Source of the DNA: an uncultured Alphaproteobacteria bacterium
Lineage (GTDB): Bacteria; Pseudomonadota; Alphaproteobacteria; Rhizobiales; Beijerinckiaceae
Assembly (NCBI GenBank): GCA_937988775.1
Contig: CALKHP010000017.1
Location: 1-64,000, forward strand
DNA: 64,000 nt
Direction: 5' to 3'
Both the position numbers and the translations under genes were made by a program. Below the pieces are notes generated by a model. That model did not search any database. It was not told the DNA's origin and was given only the letters and a program-made list of their open reading frames with translations. This document shows, piece by piece, positions 42,051 through 50,161 of the stretch. Position 1 is the stretch's first letter; each line of letters begins with the position of its first letter.

Positions 42051-43336
42051 GCGTCGACGAGCGCTTCCCCGATACCGGCGGCGCGCGCCACGGCCGGGCG
42101 CGCCGCCGCATCATCTACGCCCTGCTGGCGATGCTGGCGCTGGTCGGGTTTGGCTGGGCCGAGTTTCCCGTGCCGGCATGGCTGCCGGCGCTGCTCGGTG
42201 CCGTGATCGGCTATGCGATCTGGGAACTCGGCCGCCTCAGCCTGGCGGAGCGCCGCGAGGCGGCGGAGATGCGCGGCGCGCCGGAATTGCCGGCGCGGCT
42301 GCAGCGGCTGCTCGATGTGCTGCCCGACCCGATGATGGTCCTCGACCGGCGCGGCCTGCTGGTGTCGTTCAACACCGAGGCGGCGGCGGTGTTTCCGCAA
42401 CTGCGCCGCGACGAGCCGCTGTCTTTCGCCATGCGCTCGCCGGACGTGCTCGATGCGCTCGAGCACGTGCTGGCCGGCGACACGCAGCGCAAGCGCGTCG
42501 AGATCGTCGAGCAGGTGCCGGTCGACCGCGCCTTCGAGGTGGTGATCTCGGCGCTGGCCGAACAGGATGCGGACTCGCGCGAATTCGTCGCCGTGGTGCT
42601 GCACGACCAGACGCAGGTGCGTGCGCTCGAGGCGATGCGCGTCAATTTCGTCGCCAATGCCAGCCATGAATTGCGCACGCCGCTCGCCTCGCTGCTCGGC
42701 TTCATCGAGACGTTGCAGGGCCCGGCGCGCAGCGACGCCGCCGCGCGCGAAAAATTCCTCGCCATCATGGCGCAGCAGGCACGGCGCATGTCGCGGCTGA
42801 TCGAGGACCTGCTGTCGCTGTCGCGCATCGAGATGAACGCCTATGTGCAGCCGCGCGCTGAAGTCGATCTCGTGGCGGTCGTCGGCCATATCGTCGAGAC
42901 GCTGGCGGGGCTGGCGCGCGAGCGCGAGGTCAGCCTGCGCTTCAGCCATCCGGACGCGCCGGCGGCGCTGATCGCCGGCGACCGCGACGAATTGCTGCGC
43001 GTGTTCGAGAACCTGATCGGCAACGCCATCAAATATGGCGGCGCCGGCGGCAAGGTCGAGGTCGAGCTTGGCGTGCGGCAAGTCGCGCCCGGCCGGCGCG
43101 AGGCGGTGGTCTCGGTGCGCGATTTCGGAGCCGGCATCGCTCCCGAACATCTCCCGCGCCTGACCGAGCGCTTCTACCGCGTCGATGGCGCCGGCAGCCG
43201 CGACAAGGGCGGCACCGGGCTCGGGCTCGCCATCGTCAAGCATATCCTCAACCGGCATCGCGGCCGGCTCGAGATCGAGAGCGAACTCGGCCAAGGCACC
43301 CGCGTCGGCGTGACCCTGCCGATGCGCGGCGACTGA
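42047..43336 (+). CDS. phoR: Phosphate-regulon sensor histidine kinase PhoR
   Basis: 429 residues from GTG 42047. Two hydrophobic segments near the N-terminus (about 20-60), a PAS domain (VLPDPMMVLDRRGLLVSFN), the phospho-acceptor H207 in NASHELRTPLASLLGF, and the ATPase domain (LIGNAIKYGGAG; DFGAGI; GTGLGLAIVKHILNRHRG). The layout is that of PhoR. It phosphorylates PhoB under phosphate starvation; the Pst system and PhoU keep it inactive when phosphate is ample. It starts the phoR-pstSCAB-phoU-phoB group. Confidence 0.92.
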   Translation: MSVDERFPDTGGARHGRARRRIIYALLAMLALVGFGWAEFPVPAWLPALLGAVIGYAIWELGRLSLAERREAAEMRGAPELPARLQRLLDVLPDPMMVLDRRGLLVSFNTEAAAVFPQLRRDEPLSFAMRSPDVLDALEHVLAGDTQRKRVEIVEQVPVDRAFEVVISALAEQDADSREFVAVVLHDQTQVRALEAMRVNFVANASHELRTPLASLLGFIETLQGPARSDAAAREKFLAIMAQQARRMSRLIEDLLSLSRIEMNAYVQPRAEVDLVAVVGHIVETLAGLAREREVSLRFSHPDAPAALIAGDRDELLRVFENLIGNAIKYGGAGGKVEVELGVRQVAPGRREAVVSVRDFGAGIAPEHLPRLTERFYRVDGAGSRDKGGTGLGLAIVKHILNRHRGRLEIESELGQGTRVGVTLPMRGD

Positions 43337-43377
43337 GCCCACAGGGCAAAACCGGGTCGTTGTCACAATGTGACGGT

Positions 43378-43395
43378 CTGTCGTGCGCTTGTCAT
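43378..43395 (+). promoter_or_regulatory. Pho box upstream of pstS
   Basis: CTGTCGTGCGCTTGTCAT has two 7-bp direct repeats (CTGTCGT and TTGTCAT) 11 bp apart, the classic PhoB site. A TATAAG at 43395-43400 may be the -10. A related TTGTCAC lies upstream at 43360. It sits 117 bp before the pstS ATG, so a phosphate-starvation promoter for pstSCAB-phoU-phoB is expected here. Confidence 0.75.
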
Positions 43396-43511
43396 ATAAG
43401 CGCCCTAGGAGGTGCGGCGTGCGGCGCGGGAAGCGTCGCCCGGCCTGCCCGCCTCCGCCGCTTCCGGTGTCGTGGGCCGGCTGCAACCCCCGCAAGCCAG
43501 AGAGGCTTCAG

Positions 43512-44570
43512 ATGAAATTCTCGTCCCTCATGAAGGTGGCCGTTTTCGCCGCCGCCGCGACTTACGGCGCCGGCATGGCGCAGGCCGCCGACATTTCAGG
43601 CGCCGGCGCCACCTTCCCCTACCCGATCTATGCCAAATGGGCCGACAGCTACAAGAAAGAGACCGGCATCGGCATGAACTACCAGTCGATCGGTTCCGGC
43701 GGCGGCATCAAGCAGATCAAGGCCAAGACCGTGACCTTCGGCGCCACCGACGCGCCGCTGAAGGGCGCAGCGCTCGCCAAGGACGGCCTGGTGCAGTTCC
43801 CGATGGTGATGGGCGGCATCGTGCCGGTGATCAATCTCGAGGGCATCAAGCCCGGCGAACTGGTGATCGACGGGCCGACGCTCGCCAACATCTTCCTCGG
43901 CACCGTCAAGACCTGGGACGACGCCGCCCTCAAGAAGCTCAATCCCGACGTGAAGCTGCCGTCCACGGCGATCGCCGTGGTGCATCGCTCGGACGGGTCG
44001 GGCACGACCTTCAACTTCACCGACTACCTGGTGAAGACCTCGGCCGACTGGAAGTCCAAGGTCGGCAGCGCCACGGCGGTCGAATGGCCGGTCGGCATCG
44101 GCGCCAAGGGCAACGAGGGCGTCGCCAACAATGTCGGCAACACCAAGGGCTCGATCGGCTATGTCGAATACGCCTATGCCAAGCAGAACCACCTGACCCA
44201 CGCCAGCATGATCAACCATGACGGCAAGAAGGTCGCCCCCGAGACCAAGACGTTCCAGGCGGCCGCCGCCAATGCGAACTGGTCGGCCGAGCCCGGCTTC
44301 TACCAGATCCTGACCGACCAGCCCGGCGCCGATTCCTGGCCGATCACCGCCGCGACCTTCATCCTGATGCATGCCACGCCGCAGGACGATGCCGCCACCG
44401 CCTCCGCGCTCAAGTTCTTCGACTGGGCCTATGCCAAGGGCGCCAAGGCGGCCGAGGAGCTCGACTACATCCCGATGCCCGAGGCGGTCGTGAAGCTCGT
44501 CGAGAAGAGCTGGACCAACGACATCAAGGGCAAGGACGGCAAGCCGCTGTTTTCCGGCGCCAGCAACTGA
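43512..44570 (+). CDS. pstS: Phosphate ABC transporter, periplasmic binding protein
   Basis: 352 residues. Signal peptide (MKVAVFAAAATYGAGMAQA, residues 7-25) and the PstS start ADISGAGATFPYPIYAKWAD. Phosphate-binding loops are visible: GSGGGIKQI, FGATDAPL and RSDGSGTTFNF. It catches phosphate in the periplasm for PstCA. A 13-bp hairpin (44582-44612) follows the gene. Pho box upstream. Confidence 0.95.
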   Translation: MKFSSLMKVAVFAAAATYGAGMAQAADISGAGATFPYPIYAKWADSYKKETGIGMNYQSIGSGGGIKQIKAKTVTFGATDAPLKGAALAKDGLVQFPMVMGGIVPVINLEGIKPGELVIDGPTLANIFLGTVKTWDDAALKKLNPDVKLPSTAIAVVHRSDGSGTTFNFTDYLVKTSADWKSKVGSATAVEWPVGIGAKGNEGVANNVGNTKGSIGYVEYAYAKQNHLTHASMINHDGKKVAPETKTFQAAAANANWSAEPGFYQILTDQPGADSWPITAATFILMHATPQDDAATASALKFFDWAYAKGAKAAEELDYIPMPEAVVKLVEKSWTNDIKGKDGKPLFSGASN

Positions 44571-44581
44571 GGTAATGCCGC

Positions 44582-44612
44582 GCCATGGCCCGGGGCGATC
44601 CCGGGCCATGGC
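44582..44612 (+). other. Strong hairpin between pstS and pstC
   Basis: GCCATGGCCCGGG (44582-44594) pairs perfectly with CCCGGGCCATGGC (44600-44612) over a GCGAT loop. No T-run follows. A stem here would let pstS be expressed more than pstCAB, by transcript stabilisation or partial termination. Confidence 0.7.
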
Positions 44613-44660
44613 CGCGGACAACTGATTTTCGGTCTGGCGGCGCGTTCGTGAGAATGGCAA

Positions 44661-45653
44661 ATGACTGACATGGCACTCGAGACCCAGATCGCAACGCGAC
44701 ACGACCTGCTGAAAAGCAAGTCGCTGAAGCGGTTCCGCACCGGCGACACCATCTTCCGCAACCTGACGCGCGGCGCCGCCGTGCTGGTGCTGGTGCTGCT
44801 CGGCGGCGTGATCGTGTCGCTGATCCACGGCTCGCTGCCCGCCTTCCACGCTTTCGGCTTCAGCTTCCTGACGACGCAGAGCTGGAACCCGGTCACCGAG
44901 GTGTTCGGCGCGGCGGCCCCGATCTACGGCACGCTCGTCACCTCGCTGATCGCCCTGCTGATCGCGGTGCCGGTCGGCATCGGCATCGCCATCTTCCTCA
45001 CCGAGCTGTGCCCGATGGCGCTCAGGCGCCCGATCGGCGTCGCCATCGAACTGCTCGCCGGCATCCCGAGCATCATCTACGGCATCTGGGGCCTGTTCGT
45101 GTTCGCGCCCTTCATGCAGGAATATATCCAGCCGGCGCTGATCGGCTCGCTCGGCGCCATCCCCGGCATCGGCACGCTGTTCGCCGGCCCGCCCTATGGC
45201 ATCGGCACGCTGACGGCGGGGCTGATCCTCGCCATCATGGTGCTGCCCTTCGTCACCGCGATCTCGCGCGACGTGTTCGAGACGGTGCCGGCGGTGCTGA
45301 AGGAATCGGCCTACGGGCTCGGCTGCACGACCTGGGAAGTGGTGCGCAACATCGTCATTCCGTATACGCGCGTCGGCGTGATCGGCGGCGTCATGCTCGG
45401 CCTCGGCCGCGCGCTCGGCGAGACGATGGCGGTCACCTTCGTGATCGGCAACGCGCACCGGATTTCCGGCTCGATCCTGGCGCCGGGCACGACGATCTCG
45501 GCCACCATCGCCAATGAATTCACCGAGGCGGTCGGCGACATCTACACCTCGTCGCTGATCGCGCTCGGCCTGATCCTGTTCGTCATCACCTTCATCGTGC
45601 TGGCTGCCGCGCGCCTCATGCTGATGCGCCTCGACGCCAAGGCCGGGAGATAG
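44661..45653 (+). CDS. pstC: Phosphate ABC transporter permease PstC
   Basis: 330 residues with six or seven membrane segments and the permease motif EVVRNIVIPYTRVGVIGGVM. GRALGETMAVTFVIGN is the PstC signature. N-terminal cytoplasmic segment of about 35 residues. Inner-membrane channel with PstA. The stop is 2 bp from the pstA ATG. Confidence 0.95.
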   Translation: MTDMALETQIATRHDLLKSKSLKRFRTGDTIFRNLTRGAAVLVLVLLGGVIVSLIHGSLPAFHAFGFSFLTTQSWNPVTEVFGAAAPIYGTLVTSLIALLIAVPVGIGIAIFLTELCPMALRRPIGVAIELLAGIPSIIYGIWGLFVFAPFMQEYIQPALIGSLGAIPGIGTLFAGPPYGIGTLTAGLILAIMVLPFVTAISRDVFETVPAVLKESAYGLGCTTWEVVRNIVIPYTRVGVIGGVMLGLGRALGETMAVTFVIGNAHRISGSILAPGTTISATIANEFTEAVGDIYTSSLIALGLILFVITFIVLAAARLMLMRLDAKAGR

Positions 45654-45655
45654 AG

Positions 45656-46495
45656 ATGTCGTATTATCCCGCGCGCCGCCGCAGCAACAACCTGTGGATG
45701 AGCCTCTCGGTCGCCGCCGCCGGCTTCGGCCTGCTCTGGCTGGTGCTGATCCTGGCAACCTTGCTGTTCAAGGGCTTCGCCGGCCTGTCGCTGGCGGTGT
45801 TCACCGAGATGACGCCGCCGCCCGGCAGCGCCGGCGGCCTGCTCAACCCGATCGCCGGCAGCATCATCATGACGGTGATCGGTGTGGTGATCGGTACGCC
45901 GATCGGCATGCTGGCCGGCACCTACATGGCCGAATATGGCCGTACCTCGAAGCTGACGCTGGTGGTGCGCTTCATCAACGACATCCTGCTCAGTGCGCCC
46001 TCGATCGTCATCGGCCTGTTCGTCTACACGGTGATGGTCGCGCAGATGGGGCATTTCTCCGGGCTCGCCGGCGCGGTCTCGCTCGCCATCCTGGTGATCC
46101 CGGTCGTGGTGCGCACCACCGAGGACATGCTGAACCTGGTGCCGAACACGCTGCGCGAGGCCGGCGCCGCGCTCGGCATGCCGCGCTCGCTGGTCATCCG
46201 CCACATCGCCTACAAGGCGGCGAGCGCCGGCCTCGTCACCGGCGTGCTGCTCGCCATCGCCCGCGTCAGCGGCGAGACCGCGCCGCTGTTGTTCACCTCG
46301 CTGAACAACCAGTTCTGGAGCACCAATCTCAACGCGCCGATGGCCAGCCTACCGGTGGTGATCTTCCAGTTCGCGCTCAGCCCGTACAAGGACTGGCAGG
46401 CGCTCGCCTGGACCGGCGCCCTCATCATCACCTTCTCGGTCCTGACGCTCAGCATCATGGCCCGCCTCATCGTCGCCAAGGGAAAGACCCGATGA
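45656..46495 (+). CDS. pstA: Phosphate ABC transporter permease PstA
   Basis: 279 residues, six membrane segments, with the PstA pattern GTPIGMLAGTYMAEYGR, RFINDILLSAPSIVIGLF and ARVSGETAPLLFTSLNNQF. Partner of PstC. Its stop overlaps the first pstB ATG by ATGA. Confidence 0.95.
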   Translation: MSYYPARRRSNNLWMSLSVAAAGFGLLWLVLILATLLFKGFAGLSLAVFTEMTPPPGSAGGLLNPIAGSIIMTVIGVVIGTPIGMLAGTYMAEYGRTSKLTLVVRFINDILLSAPSIVIGLFVYTVMVAQMGHFSGLAGAVSLAILVIPVVVRTTEDMLNLVPNTLREAGAALGMPRSLVIRHIAYKAASAGLVTGVLLAIARVSGETAPLLFTSLNNQFWSTNLNAPMASLPVVIFQFALSPYKDWQALAWTGALIITFSVLTLSIMARLIVAKGKTR

Positions 46496-46554
46496 TCCCG
46501 AAAGACCCGATGATCCCGGAAATCCCGATGACCATGGAAAGCCCGATGACCATG
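46483..46554 (+). repeat. Tandem 18-bp units at the pstA/pstB junction
   Basis: AAAGACCCGATGATCCCG occurs twice in a row (46483-46500 and 46501-46518), followed by two diverged units with CCCGATGACCATG. The repeats carry six in-frame ATGs for pstB (46492, 46510, 46528, 46534, 46546, 46552) and encode Met-Ile-Pro and Met-Thr-Met repeats at the PstB N-terminus. Confidence 0.8.
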
Positions 46555-47331
46555 CCCGCCACGCCGGACGCGGCTCTCCGCGAAAAGATCACGATCCGCG
46601 ACCTGAAATTCTATTACGGCACCTCGCTCGCCCTGAAGGGCATCTCGCTGCCGCTCTACGACCGCAAGGTGACGGCCTTCATCGGCCCGTCCGGCTGCGG
46701 CAAGTCCACGCTGCTGCGCGTGCTTAACCGCATGTACGACCTCTATCCCGGCCAGCATGCCGAGGGCGAGGTGCTGTTCGACGGCGCCAACGTGCTGGCG
46801 CCGGACCAGGACCGTAACCTGCTGCGCTCGCGCATCGGCATGGTGTTCCAGAAGCCGACGCCGTTCCCGATGTCGATCTACGACAATATCGCCTTCGGCA
46901 TCCGCCTCTACGAGCACCTGCCGAAAGCCGAGATGGACGGGCGCGTCGAGACGGCGCTCAGGCGCGCCGCGATCTGGAACGAGGTCAAGGACAAGCTCGG
47001 CAGCAGCGGGCTCGGCCTGTCCGGCGGCCAGCAGCAGCGCCTGTGCATCGCGCGCACCGTGGCGATCAAGCCGGAAGTGATCCTGTTCGACGAGCCGTGC
47101 TCGGCGCTCGATCCGATCTCGACCGCCAAGATCGAGGAACTGATCGACGAATTGTCGAGCGACTACACGATCGCCATCGTCACGCATAACATGCAGCAGG
47201 CGGCGCGCGTCTCGAGCCAGACCGCCTTCATGTATCTGGGCGAGTTGGTCGAGTTCGGCGTCACCTCGCAGATGTTCACCGCGCCGTCCGACAAGCGCAC
47301 GCAGGATTACATCACCGGCCGTTTCGGCTGA
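46492..47331 (+). CDS. pstB: Phosphate ABC transporter ATP-binding protein
   Basis: 279 residues. ABC ATPase with Walker A GPSGCGKST, PstB-specific QKPTPFPMSIYDN, signature LSGGQQQRLCIARTVA, and Walker B VILFDEPCSALDP. The likely start is ATG 46492, overlapping the pstA stop by 4 bp, with GGAAAG ahead. Five further in-frame ATGs lie within a repeat; the conserved part (KITIRDLKFYYG) begins about 30 residues in, so shorter products are possible. Drives PstCA with ATP. Confidence 0.95.
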   Translation: MIPKDPMIPEIPMTMESPMTMPATPDAALREKITIRDLKFYYGTSLALKGISLPLYDRKVTAFIGPSGCGKSTLLRVLNRMYDLYPGQHAEGEVLFDGANVLAPDQDRNLLRSRIGMVFQKPTPFPMSIYDNIAFGIRLYEHLPKAEMDGRVETALRRAAIWNEVKDKLGSSGLGLSGGQQQRLCIARTVAIKPEVILFDEPCSALDPISTAKIEELIDELSSDYTIAIVTHNMQQAARVSSQTAFMYLGELVEFGVTSQMFTAPSDKRTQDYITGRFG

Positions 47332-47356
47332 CGGCCGCGGCCGAGGAGGAAGCGAG

Positions 47357-48073
47357 ATGTCCGAACATATCGTCACGGCGTTCGACCAGGAACTGAACGC
47401 CCTCAAGCAGAAGATCGCCGAGATGGGGGGCCTGGCCGAGAAAATGGTCAGCGACGCGATGCTCGCCTTGTCGCGCCGCGACGCCGAGCTCGCCCAGAGC
47501 GTGCGCCAGATGGATGCGCGCCTCGATGCGCTGCAGCGTGAGATCGAGGAGGCGGCGGTGCTGACCATCGCCCGGCGCCAGCCGATGGCGGTCGACCTGC
47601 GCGACATCGTGGCGACGATCCGCATCGCCTCCGATCTCGAGCGCGTCGGCGATCTCGCCAAGAATATCGGCAAGCGCGTCATGGCCATGGAGGGCCAGAC
47701 CCTGCTGCCGAAGGCCGTCATCGGCCTGATGCACCTGAGCAAGCTGGTGCTGATGCAGCTCAAGGTCGTGCTCGACAGCTATACCGCGCGCTCGGTCGAG
47801 AATGCCGTCGATGTCTGGCAGCGCGACACCGAGGTCGACGCGCTCTACACCTCGATCTTCCGCGAGCTCCTGACCTATATGATGGAGGATCCGCGCAACA
47901 TCACCTTCTCGACGCATCTGCTGTTCACCGCCAAGAATCTCGAGCGCATCGGCGATCACGCCACCAACATCGCCGAGACGGTGCATTATCTCGTCACCGG
48001 CGCCTCGCTGCCGCTCGACCGCCCGAAGGGGCCGGGCAGCATCACGGCGCTCAGCGACGTCTCGGCCGGCTGA
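47357..48073 (+). CDS. phoU: Phosphate signalling protein PhoU
   Basis: 238 residues, all-helical with two three-helix repeats. The repeated metal-binding motif is in RIASDLERVGDLAKNIGKRV and NLERIGDHATNIAETV. PhoU couples the Pst transporter to PhoR and keeps the regulon off in high phosphate. AGGAGGAAG lies before the ATG. Its stop overlaps the phoB ATG by one base (TGATG). Confidence 0.95.
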   Translation: MSEHIVTAFDQELNALKQKIAEMGGLAEKMVSDAMLALSRRDAELAQSVRQMDARLDALQREIEEAAVLTIARRQPMAVDLRDIVATIRIASDLERVGDLAKNIGKRVMAMEGQTLLPKAVIGLMHLSKLVLMQLKVVLDSYTARSVENAVDVWQRDTEVDALYTSIFRELLTYMMEDPRNITFSTHLLFTAKNLERIGDHATNIAETVHYLVTGASLPLDRPKGPGSITALSDVSAG

Positions 48074-48777
48074 TGGCGGCCGCGATGCGCATCATGGTCG
48101 TCGAGGACGAGGAAGCGCTGACGCTGCTGCTGCGCTACAACCTGGAGGCCGAGGGCTACGAGGTCGAGAGCGTCGCGCGCGGCGACGAGGCCGAAATCCG
48201 CCTGCGCGAGGCGCCGCCCGACCTCGTGCTGCTCGACTGGATGCTGCCGGGCCTGTCCGGCATCGAATTGTGCCGGCGCCTGAGAGCGCGCGAGGACACC
48301 AAACGCCTGCCGGTGATCATGCTGACGGCGCGCGGCGAGGAGGCCGAGCGCGTGCGCGGGCTCGCGACGGGTGCCGACGACTATGTCGTCAAGCCGTTCT
48401 CGGTGCCGGAGCTGCTGGCGCGCGTGCGCTCGCTGCTGCGCCGCGCCAAGCCCGAGCACCTCGCGGCGCGCCTTGCCGCCGGCGATATCGAGCTCGACCG
48501 CGACAGCCATCGCGTGCGCCGCGCCGGCCACGACCTGCATCTCGGGCCGACCGAATTCCGGCTGCTCGAATTCCTGATGCAGAGCCCCGGCCGCGTGTTC
48601 ACGCGCGAGCAGATGCTCGACAGCGTGTGGGGCCGCGACGTCTATATCGACGAGCGCACCGTCGACGTGCATGTCGGCCGGCTGCGCAAGGCGCTCAACC
48701 AGCCGCGCCAGCCCGACCCGATCCGCACCGTGCGCGGCGCCGGCTACGCGTTCGACGAGACTTTTGCCAAATCATGA
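48073..48777 (+). CDS. phoB: Phosphate-regulon response regulator PhoB
   Basis: 234 residues. Receiver domain with acidic pocket VVEDEE and phospho-acceptor D55 in LVLLDWMLPGLSG, lysine in VVKPFS, then a winged helix-turn-helix with LGPTEFRLLEFLM and ERTVDVHVGRLRKAL. It binds the Pho box ahead of pstS. Last gene of the operon. Convergent with ridA, 6 bp apart. Confidence 0.95.
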   Translation: MAAAMRIMVVEDEEALTLLLRYNLEAEGYEVESVARGDEAEIRLREAPPDLVLLDWMLPGLSGIELCRRLRAREDTKRLPVIMLTARGEEAERVRGLATGADDYVVKPFSVPELLARVRSLLRRAKPEHLAARLAAGDIELDRDSHRVRRAGHDLHLGPTEFRLLEFLMQSPGRVFTREQMLDSVWGRDVYIDERTVDVHVGRLRKALNQPRQPDPIRTVRGAGYAFDETFAKS

Positions 48778-48783
48778 GCGCGT

Positions 48784-49140
48784 TCAAACCGCCGCGATGA
48801 TCTTGATCTCGAGCCGGTAGCGCGGATTGGCGAGCTTGGCTTCGACGCAGGCGCGGGCAGGCGCCGCGCCGGGCACGACCCAAGCATCCCAGACCGCGTT
48901 CAGCGCCTCGAAATCCGCCATGTCGGCGAGCCAGACCACCGCCTGCAGGATGCGGTCCTTGCCGCTGCCGATCTCGGCGAGCGACTGCTCGATCTGGTGC
49001 AGCACATCGGCGACCTGCCCCGCCATCGGCGCGTCGGGGTCGTTCTCGGGCACATAGCCGGAGAACCAGGCGAGGCGATCATGCACGACATAATCGCAAT
49101 AGCTGGTGGCGACGGCGACCCTTTGCAGCATGGCGCTCAC
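48784..49140 (-). CDS. ridA: RidA family (YjgF) reactive-intermediate deaminase
   Basis: 118 residues of the RidA/YER057c group; the substrate-binding Arg is in ARACVEAKL, and the family's Trp-rich middle is VVWLADMADF. Some members clear imine/enamine intermediates from PLP enzymes; others lack that activity. It starts at GTG 49140, overlapping the gcrA stop by 4 bp, so it is probably co-translated with gcrA. An ATG three codons later is an alternative. Confidence 0.85.
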   Translation of the reverse strand: MSAMLQRVAVATSYCDYVVHDRLAWFSGYVPENDPDAPMAGQVADVLHQIEQSLAEIGSGKDRILQAVVWLADMADFEALNAVWDAWVVPGAAPARACVEAKLANPRYRLEIKIIAAV

Positions 49141-49652
49141 ACGCGCGGCTGGCGGTCGCGCCGGCGGTCGATGCTCGGCTGGAAGGCGATGCCGGCGTGA
49201 TGCGCGCAGTAGGTCGCGCCGATCGAGCAGTCATTGCCGCAGAACGCGAAATCCGCATTGAGCGGATCGCCAAGCGGCCAGCGGCACACACCCTCGCGCA
49301 ATTCCATGATCGAGACGCGCTTGGTCATCGGGATGACCACGGTCTGGTTGACGGGCTGCGCCTCGAGCAGTTCTTCCTCCATCGGGCTGGTGACCATGAC
49401 GGGGGCGAGCGCCGCGCCGCCGCGGGAGTGATGGAAGACCATCGTCTTGACGGCCGGCTTGGCCGCCGCCTTGCGCTGGCGCTGCACGGGCGCGACATTG
49501 GCCTTGGCCCGGCCGGACAGGCCGAGGCGATGCACCTTGCCGATCACGGCATTGCGCGTCACGCCGCCAAGCTCGGCCGCGATCTGGCTGGCGCTCAGGC
49601 CGTCCTGCCAGAGCTTCTTCAGGAGTTCCACCCGTTCGTCGCTCCAGGACAT
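49137..49652 (-). CDS. gcrA: Cell-cycle regulator GcrA
   Basis: 171 residues. N-terminal helix-turn-helix with SWSDERVELLKKLWQDGLSA and RNAVIGKVHRLGLSGR, and a C-terminal domain with VCRWPLGDP, FCGNDCSIGATYCAHHAGIA. GcrA binds sigma-70 RNA polymerase and activates promoters carrying methylated GANTC sites in Caulobacter and relatives. A GAATC lies at 49673-49677, 21 bp before the ATG. The ATG at 49652 is the conserved start. A clear Alphaproteobacteria marker. Confidence 0.95.
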   Translation of the reverse strand: MSWSDERVELLKKLWQDGLSASQIAAELGGVTRNAVIGKVHRLGLSGRAKANVAPVQRQRKAAAKPAVKTMVFHHSRGGAALAPVMVTSPMEEELLEAQPVNQTVVIPMTKRVSIMELREGVCRWPLGDPLNADFAFCGNDCSIGATYCAHHAGIAFQPSIDRRRDRQPRV

Positions 49653-50161
49653 GCTGCCGCTCCTTGTGTTCGGAATCCTTCTCGCTTCGGAAAGCGCGCC
49701 CTGGCGCTGCTCCGTTCGCCGCTTGCCATGCGGCGCCACGAGATGTCGTGTGGTTCTGCTCTTTTGCTACTATATCGCGGGAAAGCGATGCAATCCGTAG
49801 CGGGCGTGTCGGTCGGTTATCCCCAGTCATTCGCTGGGGAAAACGACGAAATTCCGGCAAACACGGCATTCCGGCAACGCCGATCGTCATCGATTGACAG
49901 CCGGGCCGGAAAATCGGAGAATTGCGCGGTGCCGTTCGGATCGAGCGGCATTTCGATTTTTCGGCCAGCGCGGATTTCCGGCAAAGCCCCGGAGCGAGCG
50001 ATATCCCGGATGATGACGATGGCGCTGCGGAAGACGACATCATGGCGGCAAGACGGGCGACGATGAGCCCCGCCGCGCGTGCCTCCGGCCCGAGTGCCGG
50101 ACGCCGCTCCTTGTCCGCAACCTGAACCATCCGACGTTTCACGCCTCGAGGATATTGTCCC
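49653..50161. other. 509-bp gap between divergent gcrA and argD
   Basis: No convincing gene. It holds a GAATC (49673-49677) near gcrA; a CCCCAG/CTGGGG hairpin (49821-49839); the 10-mer ATTCCGGCAA at 49851 and 49868 with a TTTCCGGCAA variant at 49975; and an A+T-rich stretch near 49758-49776 that may hold the gcrA promoter. The argD side has GAGGATATT before its GTG. Confidence 0.5.

Noticed and set aside
49821..49839. CCCCAG/CTGGGG hairpin as a terminator
   Set aside because: Stem of only 6 bp, no T-run, and it lies upstream of both divergent genes.
49922..50125. 67-codon frame in the gcrA/argD gap
   Set aside because: No ribosome site and no protein-like pattern; could not be supported as a gene.
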